This document shows, piece after piece, positions 1 to 5,857 of a DNA stretch of 8,798 nucleotides. This stretch comes from Methanofastidiosum sp. Lineage in GTDB: Archaea; Methanobacteriota_B; Thermococci; Methanofastidiosales; Methanofastidiosaceae. Each line of letters starts with the position of its first letter. The stretch's first letter is position 1. Position numbers and translations under genes: made by a program. The DNA is taken from NCBI GenBank assembly GCA_035362715.1, contig DAOSDU010000024.1, positions 1 through 8,798 of the forward strand, read 5' to 3'. The notes below the pieces were generated by a model that saw nothing but the letters and a program-made list of their open reading frames with translations, made no database searches and was not told the origin of the DNA.

Positions 1-297
1 CTTGGTATATTTGGAACGGCCGTAATAGTCCTATGCTCTATATTATTTGGGTATTCAACTATCCTTGGGTGGTCCTACTATGGTGAAAAATGCTTTGAAT
101 ATCTTTTTGGGGTTAAGAAAAAATATCTGTATAAGATAGTCTTCTTATTTACAGTATTTTTTGGATCTATTACATATGTTGATATAGTATGGAACATATC
201 GGATATGTTTAACGGGCTTATGGCAATTCCTAACTTAATAGCTTTAGTAGCATTGGGCGGAATTGTAGTTGGCGAAGTAAAAAAGTATTTTAAATAA
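1..297 (+). CDS. Sodium:alanine/glycine symporter (AGCS family), C-terminal fragment
   Basis: The reading frame is open from the first base and ends at TAA 295-297, leaving the last 98 residues of a protein that starts outside the window; AGCS carriers are usually around 450 residues. The fragment has the family's C-terminal signature: the GYSTILGWSYYGEK stretch (about residues 17-30 of the fragment), then YLFG, a hydrophobic helix, and the closing segment with DMFNGLMAIPNLIAL before a last hydrophobic helix and a short basic tail. AGCS proteins import alanine or glycine with Na+ across the cytoplasmic membrane. The assignment rests on recognising this motif set; substrate choice cannot be judged from the tail. 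The next gene begins 12 bases downstream, so the two may be cotranscribed, but no functional link is obvious. Confidence 0.85.
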   Translation, partial: LGIFGTAVIVLCSILFGYSTILGWSYYGEKCFEYLFGVKKKYLYKIVFLFTVFFGSITYVDIVWNISDMFNGLMAIPNLIALVALGGIVVGEVKKYFK

Positions 298-309
298 ATA
301 GAGGCGATT

Positions 310-909
310 ATGGGCATTGATTTAATAAAAAAAAGAAAAACTATCAGAAAATTCAAGAATGTCCAAATTGAAAAAGAAGATGCAATATCCTTAATTGAAG
401 CGGCTATACAGGCACCATCAGCCCATAATTTTCAGCCGTGGGAATTTATACTTATCGATTCTAACGAAGTAAAAGAAAAGTTATCGTCCAAGATGGCTTC
501 AACTTGGAAGAATAATCTAAAAAAAGACGGTAAATCGTCGTATGAGATTCAAGAAAGAATAAGTCTGTCAAAAGGGCGAATAAACAATGCTCCGTTTATA
601 ATTATTCCATGTTTTGACACTTCAAAGGTAGAAAAGTACGGCGATGAAAGAGACAATGCAGAATTTATAATGGGTGTACAGAGCGTGGCATTGGCTTCAG
701 AAAATATTTTACTTAGAGCTACAGAAAAAGGATTTGGGGCATTATGGCTATGTGCGCCTCTCTTTTGCCCTGAAGATGTGAGAGAAGTTCTTGGAATTCC
801 AAATCATATTTTGCCCCAGGAGATCCTAGTAATTGGGATACCAGACGAAGACCCGATAAAGCCAAAAAGAAGAGATCTAAACGATTTAATACATCACAAC
901 AAGTGGTAA
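310..909 (+). CDS. Nitroreductase-family flavoprotein resembling the FbiB C-terminal domain (candidate dehydro-F420 reductase)
   Basis: A 199-residue FMN-dependent nitroreductase fold protein. The start ATG is preceded by GAGGCG at 302-307. Visible motifs are RKTIRKF (residues 9-15, FMN phosphate contacts in the family), APSAHNFQPW (35-44), the WKNNLKKDGKS segment (66-76), NNAPFIIIP (92-100), DNAEFIMGVQSVALASENILL (115-135 region) and GFGALWLCAP (141-150), then an IGIPDEDP end. From memory, this order of motifs, including the DGKS/IERR and APEVVIP-like pieces, follows the C-terminal nitroreductase domain of mycobacterial FbiB, which reduces dehydro-F420-0. Here the domain stands alone without the gamma-glutamyl ligase part. 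It lies one base upstream of cofD, and cofC follows, which supports a role in F420 maturation. That role is inferred; a generic NAD(P)H nitroreductase is the alternative. Confidence 0.85.
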   Translation: MGIDLIKKRKTIRKFKNVQIEKEDAISLIEAAIQAPSAHNFQPWEFILIDSNEVKEKLSSKMASTWKNNLKKDGKSSYEIQERISLSKGRINNAPFIIIPCFDTSKVEKYGDERDNAEFIMGVQSVALASENILLRATEKGFGALWLCAPLFCPEDVREVLGIPNHILPQEILVIGIPDEDPIKPKRRDLNDLIHHNKW

Positions 910-910
910 T

Positions 911-1822
911 ATGATAACAGTCCTTTCAGGCGGTGGCGGAGGGGCCAAGTTTGTTGATGGACTTTCGAGTCTAACTCAAGATATTTCAGTAATTGCAAAC
1001 ACGGGTGATGATATTGAAATTTATGGCCTACATGTATCGCCCGACGTAGATACTATTATGTACACTCTTTCTGGAGAAATCGATGTTAAAAAAGGATGGG
1101 GCATAAAAAATGACACTTTTGTCTGCCAGAAATATCTCAAATCATTGGGATATGAGGACTGGATAAGCCTGGGTGATAAAGACTTAGCAGTGCACATAAA
1201 GAGAACAGAACTTCTTAAATCAGGTAAAACTATGACTGAAGTAACATCTGAACTTTGCAAAAGATTTGGAGTAAACATCCCATTAATCCCAATGACAGAT
1301 GATTTTTTTCAAACACACATTGAGTTAGATAGCAAGACAATTCATTTTGAAGAGTACTATATCACAAGGCCAAAAGGAATGATAAAGAATATTATTTATA
1401 AAGGTAAAAAAAAGGCAAAACCATCTGATGAGTTTCTGAACGCGCTTGATATTTCAGATTGGGTAATCCTCCCTCCCTCTAATCCTTTGGTGAGCATAGG
1501 TACAATTTTATCTCTAAAAGGTATAAAAAAGAGCATAAGAGAAAAAAAAGTGATAGGCGTGTCCCCTCTTATTCAGGGAAGGGCAATAAAAGGGCCACTA
1601 GTTGAGCTTATGAACTCCTTAGATTATGAGGTAAATTCTTTTGGTGTGGCAAAGTACTATGAAGGGTTATTGGATATATTTATAATCGATACTATGGAAT
1701 CTGATTTAGCAGAAAGAATTAGTGGAGAACTTGGCATGGAAGTATTTACAACTGACACTTTGATGAAGACAAGAAAGGATAGAGCAAAGCTATCTAAGTT
1801 CGTCCTCAATAGGATGGATTAA
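911..1822 (+). CDS. cofD: CofD: 2-phospho-L-lactate (or enolpyruvyl) transferase of F420 biosynthesis
   Basis: 303 residues, the usual CofD/FbiA length. The protein transfers a phospholactyl or phosphoenolpyruvyl group from its GDP-activated form to Fo, giving F420-0 or dehydro-F420-0 in the cytoplasm. Hallmarks are the N-terminal glycine-rich loop GGGGGAK (residues 7-13), NTGDD (30-34), SPDVDTIMYTLSG (43-55), GWG (62-64), GDKDLAVHIKRT (88-99), PMTDD (127-131), PPSNPLVSIG (188-197) and SPLIQGRAIKGP (218-229). ATG 911 follows the previous TAA by one base, and the stop TAA is directly followed by the cofC ATG, so translation is probably coupled through the block. The motif match is strong. Whether the real donor is lactyl-2-diphosphoguanosine or its enolpyruvyl analogue cannot be read from the sequence. 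Confidence 0.95.
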   Translation: MITVLSGGGGGAKFVDGLSSLTQDISVIANTGDDIEIYGLHVSPDVDTIMYTLSGEIDVKKGWGIKNDTFVCQKYLKSLGYEDWISLGDKDLAVHIKRTELLKSGKTMTEVTSELCKRFGVNIPLIPMTDDFFQTHIELDSKTIHFEEYYITRPKGMIKNIIYKGKKKAKPSDEFLNALDISDWVILPPSNPLVSIGTILSLKGIKKSIREKKVIGVSPLIQGRAIKGPLVELMNSLDYEVNSFGVAKYYEGLLDIFIIDTMESDLAERISGELGMEVFTTDTLMKTRKDRAKLSKFVLNRMD

Positions 1823-2476
1823 ATGGCCTTACCGGTACTCCTCCCTTTAAAATATGTCAATTTTTCTAAATCTAGGCTTAATGAAATATTAGGCCAGAAT
1901 AAAAAACATCTTGTCATCGCACTTTTAGAAGACATGATCTCATTACTCCAAAAGTATCCAGAAATTGAGATATATCTTCTTACAAAAAAAGAAAATCTGG
2001 ATATCATCCCAAAGGAGTTGGGCGTCAGATTCATCTTTGAAGATGAAAAAGATTTGAATAGAGCTTTAGAAAAGGGCGTGAGTTTCATAAAAGGCAAAGG
2101 GGAAAAAGTTTTGATATTGCCTTTGGATTTGCCTTTCATTAATGAAGAAGACATTAAAAAACTTATTCTCATCGCTAAAGATGAAGGTGGTGCCATATCG
2201 CCTTCGTCTAGAGATGGCACTTCGGCGATGATACTGCCCCTAGATAGAAAATTTAAATTACAATTTGGTGAAAGAAGTTTTCAAAAACATCTGTCTGAAT
2301 TTGAGAAAAAGAAGATTCCCTTTCAAATCCATTATTCAGAATCTTTGTATTATGATCTAGACACGCCTGAAGATGTCATGAGGGTATTGGATATAAAGAA
2401 GGATAGTAAGGCTTATTCTTTATTAAAAGATATCGCCTCTCCCGATTATAATTATGATAACTTAGTTGACAAGTAA
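1823..2476 (+). CDS. cofC: CofC: 2-phospholactate/phosphoenolpyruvate guanylyltransferase
   Basis: 217 residues, normal for CofC. It condenses GTP with a three-carbon phospho-acid (2-phospholactate, or phosphoenolpyruvate in the revised pathway) to make the donor used by CofD. Seen in order: LLPLKYVNFSKSRL near the N-terminus (residues 6-19, the nucleotide-binding start), PLDLPF (100-105, in place of the common ADLPL), DGTSAM (131-136, corresponding to the GTNAL motif of the family), FGERSFQKH (148-156) and YDLDTPEDV (177-185). The DGTSAM variant is a conservative departure that could bear on substrate choice. The ATG is contiguous with the cofD stop, with no independent ribosome site visible, which fits coupled translation. 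Sequence after 2476 switches to the next operon's promoter. Confidence 0.9.
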   Translation: MALPVLLPLKYVNFSKSRLNEILGQNKKHLVIALLEDMISLLQKYPEIEIYLLTKKENLDIIPKELGVRFIFEDEKDLNRALEKGVSFIKGKGEKVLILPLDLPFINEEDIKKLILIAKDEGGAISPSSRDGTSAMILPLDRKFKLQFGERSFQKHLSEFEKKKIPFQIHYSESLYYDLDTPEDVMRVLDIKKDSKAYSLLKDIASPDYNYDNLVDK

Positions 2477-2493
2477 TCTATTATTCAAAATAT

Positions 2494-2507
2494 TTTGGTG
2501 GACCGAA
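2494..2507 (+). promoter_or_regulatory. Candidate metal-regulator operator, upstream copy
   Basis: TTTGG-TGGA-CCGAA is an imperfect dyad (4 of 5 arm pairs, 4-base spacer; one further T/A pair outside). It overlaps the BRE of the feo promoter and has the same architecture as the site at 2519-2532. The half-site resembles the TTAGG core of DtxR/IdeR boxes. Assignment as an operator is inference. Confidence 0.4.
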
Positions 2508-2518
2508 AGATTTATAAA
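2503..2518 (+). promoter_or_regulatory. BRE + TATA promoter of the iron (feo) operon
   Basis: CCGAAAGA (2503-2510) followed directly by TTTATAAA (2511-2518) is a near-ideal archaeal BRE/TATA pair. Start of transcription would be expected about 25 bases downstream, near 2540, only about 10 bases before the chosen ATG at 2549. The mRNA would therefore be almost leaderless, consistent with no Shine-Dalgarno before that ATG. Position of the start site is inferred. Confidence 0.75.
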
Positions 2519-2532
2519 TTAGGCCAACCGAA
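2519..2532 (+). promoter_or_regulatory. Candidate metal-regulator operator, downstream copy
   Basis: TTAGG-CCAA-CCGAA is a dyad with 4 of 5 arm pairs and a 4-base spacer, abutting the TATA box on its downstream side and lying just before the expected transcription start. It shares the right half CCGAA and the TTnGG left half with the site 25 bases upstream. Read as a 19-mer (2519-2537) it matches 13 positions of the DtxR consensus as I remember it. A bound dimer here would block initiation. Confidence 0.45.
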
Positions 2533-2548
2533 ACTATTTACTGATACA

Positions 2549-2986
2549 ATGCCAAAACAGGATGTAGAAGAATATCTGGAAGCTATACTTGATCTAGTTA
2601 CAGAGAAAGAGATAGCTAAGACAACAGACATTGCTCAAGTTTTGGGTGTTTCGCCATCAAGTGTAACAGAAGTAATCCAAAGGCTTAATAAAAATGATTT
2701 GATTTTTTATGAACCTTACAAAGGAGCTAAATTAACAGAAAAGGGATTGAAAATAGCCAATAAAATAAAAAGAAAACACAGACTGGTCGAAATATTTCTT
2801 TCTGATTATTTACACATCAATCCAGATAATGTTCATGCTGAAGCATGCAGAATGGAGCACTGCGTTTCAGATGAAGTTACTGATGCTTTATGTAAAATGA
2901 TGGGAGGGCCATCAAAATGTCCGTGTGGCAAAGATATACCGAAATGCGATCCTGATAAGGATTGTGATATTTGTGAGAGGCGATAA
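2549..2986 (+). CDS. DtxR/MntR-family metal-dependent repressor with cysteine-rich tail
   Basis: 145 residues from ATG 2549. An in-frame TTG at 2495 would add 18 residues, but it lies upstream of the TATA box and inside the operator-like dyad, so ATG 2549 is preferred; its MPKQDVEEYLEAI start matches the family N-terminus. A winged helix covers about residues 22-65, with recognition helix SPSSVTEVIQRL (35-46). Metal-binding positions by comparison with the family are E8 and E11 (MntR-like), H77, E81 and H96, and C100-E103-H104 in the ACRMEH motif, which is the Cys form seen in iron-sensing DtxR/IdeR and not the Glu form of MntR. The tail has C124, C126, C133, C139 and C142, unusual for the family. 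It has no SH3/FeoA domain. Likely role: Fe(II)-dependent repression of its own feo operon; feoB follows after 4 bases. Confidence 0.88.
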   Translation: MPKQDVEEYLEAILDLVTEKEIAKTTDIAQVLGVSPSSVTEVIQRLNKNDLIFYEPYKGAKLTEKGLKIANKIKRKHRLVEIFLSDYLHINPDNVHAEACRMEHCVSDEVTDALCKMMGGPSKCPCGKDIPKCDPDKDCDICERR

Positions 2987-2990
2987 GGCA

Positions 2991-4901
2991 ATGAGTATGA
3001 CAATAGCACTAGTAGGAAGCCCGAATGTGGGCAAAAGCGTAATATTTTCTCATCTTACTGGTAAGTATGTAACAGTGTCAAATTATCCTGGAACAACTGT
3101 TGAGTTGTCAAGAGGGAAGGGATTATTAGGACTTAAAAAAGTGGATATATTAGACACCCCTGGTTCAAACAGCCTTATTCCAATGTCTGAAGACGAGGAA
3201 GTAACTAGAAATGTATTGATTTCTGAAGAGATTGATTATGTGGTGCAGGTAGCAGATGAAAAAAATCTACAGAGAGCTTTAATGATCTCTTCAGAACTTT
3301 CTGAACTTGGATTACCTTTCACCCTTGTATTGAACATGGCTGACGAAGCTAGAAGGAAAGGGGTAATAATTGATATTGATAAACTTTCTAAAATACTTGG
3401 GGTACCCGTAGTTGAAACTGTTGCTGTTGAGGGCAAGGGCATCGCCAAAATGAAAAAATTAATACCTGCTTCATCAAAATCTTATGTTAAAGTAAACTAT
3501 GGAAAACTCGAAAGCTCTGTTGAAAAATTAACAAAAATACTTGGAAGCAGGGGAAAAGCCATAATGGCTTTGTCAGACGAATCTTTTGCTGAAAGGATTT
3601 TAAAAGATAAGAAAAAGATAGAAGAGGTAAAAGAAATAGTCAAAAAAGAGAAAGAATCTATTTCAGTACCCCTATTTTATTATATCCGGGAAAAGAGGAG
3701 AGAAGAGACACTCCATATCTTAAGAAAAGTTAAAAATGAAGAGAAGGTCCTTAAAACTCAATTATCTGAAAAATTCAGCAATCTTACTTTAAATCCAGTT
3801 ACAGGGGTACCAATATTCCTTGGCATAGTATTGCTGCTTTACGAGTTTGTTGGGTATCTTGGAGCCCAGATAATGGTTGAGTTCTTGGAAGAAAAGGTCT
3901 TTGGCCAGACATTGAATCCCATTTTGATTAGTTTCTTTGATAATTATATCCCCAATGATTTTATTTCTAGAATGTTTATAGGGGAGTTCGGGATAATCAC
4001 AATGGCGCTGACATATGCCATAGCAATTATATTGCCCATTGTTTTGACATTCTTCATAGCTTTTGGGCTTCTAGAAGATTCAGGCTATTTTCCAAGGCTT
4101 GCTGTAATGGGCAATAAACCTTTGAAGTTTTTAGGATTAAACGGTAAGGCGATACTACCTCTTATCTTGGGATGTGGTTGCGTGACCATGGCTACAATCA
4201 CAGTAAGAACTTTGGACTCAAAGAAAGAGAGAATAATTGCAACACTTCTGTTGGCACTTGGAGTTCCATGCTCTGCACAAATAGCTGTAGTTTTTGCTAT
4301 GGCTTCAGCACTTTCATTCAAGGCATTACTATTCATTTTTTCAGTAGTTTTGCTTCAGTTAATCTTTATCGGTTCATTGTCTTCCAAGATAATCAAAGGT
4401 CAGTCTTCAGATTTCATAATGGAATTGCCACCATTGAGGATTCCAAAATTTTCAAATATACTCTATAAGACTTTAATGAGGTTAGAATGGTATGTTAAAG
4501 AGGTAATACCCATATTTATACTGGGAACACTATTCCTGTTCTTCTTCAACGAATTTAAAATACTAGAGATAATTGAGAGATTATTCTCCCCCGTTGTTGT
4601 CAGTTTCCTAGAGCTCCCGAAAGAGGCTGCCAGGGCATTTCTGATGGGATTCTTTAGAAGAGATTATGGAGCAGCTGGATTATTTCAATTACAAGATGTT
4701 GGATTAATGTCAAACGTGCAGACAGTTGTAAGTCTAATAGTTATAACACTCTTTGTCCCCTGTATTGCAAATTTTTTCGTTATCGTAAAGGAGAGGGGGG
4801 CAAAGATAGCCACAATGATATTTCTCTTTGTTTTGGTATATGCCATCCTAATTGGAGGAGTAACAAATATATTCCTTAAATACACTGGAATTATGTTTTA
4901 G
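2991..4901 (+). CDS. feoB: FeoB ferrous iron transporter
   Basis: 636 residues from ATG 2991, which has GAGG at 2977-2980 and lies 4 bases after the previous stop. The open frame reaches further upstream, but only inside the preceding gene. A second ATG at 2997 is possible. The cytosolic G domain shows GSPNVGKS (G1, residues 9-16), T35/T36 after NYPG (G2), DTPG (G3, 55-58) and NMAD (G4, 115-118). A charged helical region of about residues 190-260 leads to the membrane part, which starts near 265 with NPVTGVPIFLG. Core gate motifs include LLEDSGYFPR (about 359-368), GCGC (about 394-397, where many bacterial FeoB have GFGCNVPA), VPCSAQ (about 424) and, near the end, RRDYGAAGLF and VPCIANF. It takes up Fe(II) at the cytoplasmic membrane. 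It is shorter than the roughly 770-residue E. coli protein but complete. Confidence 0.95.
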   Translation: MSMTIALVGSPNVGKSVIFSHLTGKYVTVSNYPGTTVELSRGKGLLGLKKVDILDTPGSNSLIPMSEDEEVTRNVLISEEIDYVVQVADEKNLQRALMISSELSELGLPFTLVLNMADEARRKGVIIDIDKLSKILGVPVVETVAVEGKGIAKMKKLIPASSKSYVKVNYGKLESSVEKLTKILGSRGKAIMALSDESFAERILKDKKKIEEVKEIVKKEKESISVPLFYYIREKRREETLHILRKVKNEEKVLKTQLSEKFSNLTLNPVTGVPIFLGIVLLLYEFVGYLGAQIMVEFLEEKVFGQTLNPILISFFDNYIPNDFISRMFIGEFGIITMALTYAIAIILPIVLTFFIAFGLLEDSGYFPRLAVMGNKPLKFLGLNGKAILPLILGCGCVTMATITVRTLDSKKERIIATLLLALGVPCSAQIAVVFAMASALSFKALLFIFSVVLLQLIFIGSLSSKIIKGQSSDFIMELPPLRIPKFSNILYKTLMRLEWYVKEVIPIFILGTLFLFFFNEFKILEIIERLFSPVVVSFLELPKEAARAFLMGFFRRDYGAAGLFQLQDVGLMSNVQTVVSLIVITLFVPCIANFFVIVKERGAKIATMIFLFVLVYAILIGGVTNIFLKYTGIMF

Positions 4902-4910
4902 AGGGATTTA

Positions 4911-5633
4911 ATGATAGAAGAGATAATCGAAGAGTCACTTGAATACATCTGGACTATGAGAGAACAAAATGATGAAAAAGTTGAAAATTTCGTCAAAGGG
5001 ATTTATTTAAGGTGTAATTTTTCTCAAATTGCAGGAGATTTATCTCCCGAAGCTGTTTTGGAAGCTTTGAAAAGCGAAGGATATATTGAGATTCAAAATA
5101 ACAAGATTAAGTTCCTAAAGAAGGGCGAAGAGATTGGTAAGAAAATAATAAGGAGGCATAGGCTTACAGAGAGACTCCTGAAGGACATACTACAGATGAC
5201 AATTGATGAAATAGAGGAGCCCGCATGCAGACTCGAGCATACAATCACTGAAGGATTGGAAGATTCTATTTGCACTCTTTTAGGGCATCCCAGTGTATGC
5301 CCTCATGGATTTGAGATCCCTCCAGGTAACTGTTGCAAAGATGTATCAAAAACATTGGAACCAATAATAGTCTCGCTCAACGATATGGAAGCGGGGGGCG
5401 AAGGCAATATAATGTATTTAGTTACAAAGAGCCACCCTAGACTGCAGAGGCTTTCCACCTTGGGACTTAGCCCAGGTTCAAAGATAAAAATTATTCAAAC
5501 TTTTCCAACATTTGTAGTCCAAGTCGATGAAACCCAAATTGCCTTAGAGAAAAGTATTGCAAAGGACATCTTTGTACGAAAGACAAATGGGCACGCCCAT
5601 AAAAGGCATAGGCATAGAAGAGGCTTGTTCTAA
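4911..5633 (+). CDS. DtxR-type metal regulator fused to a FeoA (SH3-like) domain, with His-rich tail
   Basis: 240 residues. The SD GAGGG (4901-4905) overlaps the feoB stop. The N-terminal part (1-82) corresponds to the winged helix, but the recognition region is short: SPEAVLEALKSEGYI lacks about three residues relative to the upstream paralogue, and the Ser/Thr pattern usual for DNA contacts is missing. The metal/dimer domain is intact: E8 and E11, H83 and E87 in RRHRLTE, and PACRLEH with C106, E109, H110. A CPHG motif and GNCC follow (130-142). Residues about 150-224 form a FeoA/SH3-like domain, with the typical RLSTLGLSPGSKIKI segment and FVVQVDETQIAL. The end is basic and histidine-rich, with five His in residues 227-235. 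No separate feoA exists in the window, so this domain may serve as FeoB's partner while also sensing metal. DNA binding is uncertain. Confidence 0.88.
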   Translation: MIEEIIEESLEYIWTMREQNDEKVENFVKGIYLRCNFSQIAGDLSPEAVLEALKSEGYIEIQNNKIKFLKKGEEIGKKIIRRHRLTERLLKDILQMTIDEIEEPACRLEHTITEGLEDSICTLLGHPSVCPHGFEIPPGNCCKDVSKTLEPIIVSLNDMEAGGEGNIMYLVTKSHPRLQRLSTLGLSPGSKIKIIQTFPTFVVQVDETQIALEKSIAKDIFVRKTNGHAHKRHRHRRGLF

Positions 5634-5650
5634 AAGGTGTCAGAATATTA

Positions 5651-5668
5651 ATTTTATTTTTCCTTATT
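5651..5668 (+). terminator. T-rich termination region after the feo operon
   Basis: ATTTTATTTTTCCTTATT begins 18 bases after the stop of the DtxR-FeoA gene and has no strong stem before it, as is common for archaeal oligo-T terminators. A second run of nine T at 5747-5755 could act as a back-up or serve a different transcript. Confidence 0.4.
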
Positions 5669-5692
5669 TGGATTTAATCTTGATAAAAACAA

Positions 5693-5857
5693 TATATTTA
5701 AATATTATAAGAAGCATATTATTATAATGTGATTTAACTGAATTTCTTTTTTTTTCATGTTAAAAATATATGTAAAACTGTTACATACCCTCCATAAAAA
5801 AGAAATGCATTTTCATTAGAATAAATCAATAAGAATAATATTAAGGAGGTAATAAAT
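5693..5857 (+). promoter_or_regulatory. Promoter and leader region of the small 5858 gene
   Basis: This AT-rich stretch holds two TATA-like boxes: TATATTTAAATAT (5693-5705), and AAAATATATG (5763-5772) with a purine-rich BRE-like lead. The second would start transcription near 5790-5795, giving a leader of about 65 bases; the first would give about 140 bases, including the T9 run at 5747-5755, and is less likely to read through. A weak 7-bp AT dyad lies at 5704-5710/5722-5728, and the palindrome AAATGCATTT lies near 5803-5812. The leader ends in AAGGAGGT (5843-5850), a near-perfect Shine-Dalgarno 7 bases before the ATG. CCTCC at 5789-5793 is complementary to its GGAGG. Confidence 0.45.

Noticed and set aside
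1021..1278. Minus-strand open frames inside cofD and similar ones inside cofC, feoB and others
   Set aside because: They lie wholly opposite well-recognised genes, show no family motifs and have no promoters; they are shadows of the coding strand.
2495..2548. TTG (2495) or GTG (2498) start adding 17-18 residues to the first DtxR-type regulator
   Set aside because: These codons lie upstream of the TATA box and within the operator-like dyad, have no ribosome site, and the family N-terminus begins at ATG 2549.
2925..2990. Upstream extension of the feoB reading frame into the preceding gene
   Set aside because: FeoB proteins begin just before the GSPNVGKS loop; ATG 2991 has GAGG upstream, and the extension overlaps the Cys-rich tail coding region in another frame.
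4172..4468. 98-residue plus-strand frame inside feoB
   Set aside because: It sits inside the conserved FeoB gate region in another frame and has atypical composition with no start signals.
5693..5755. Short independent RNA between a TATA-like box and the T9 run
   Set aside because: The transcript would be only about 35 bases with a weak AT-only 7-bp dyad; in such AT-rich DNA both signals are expected by chance.
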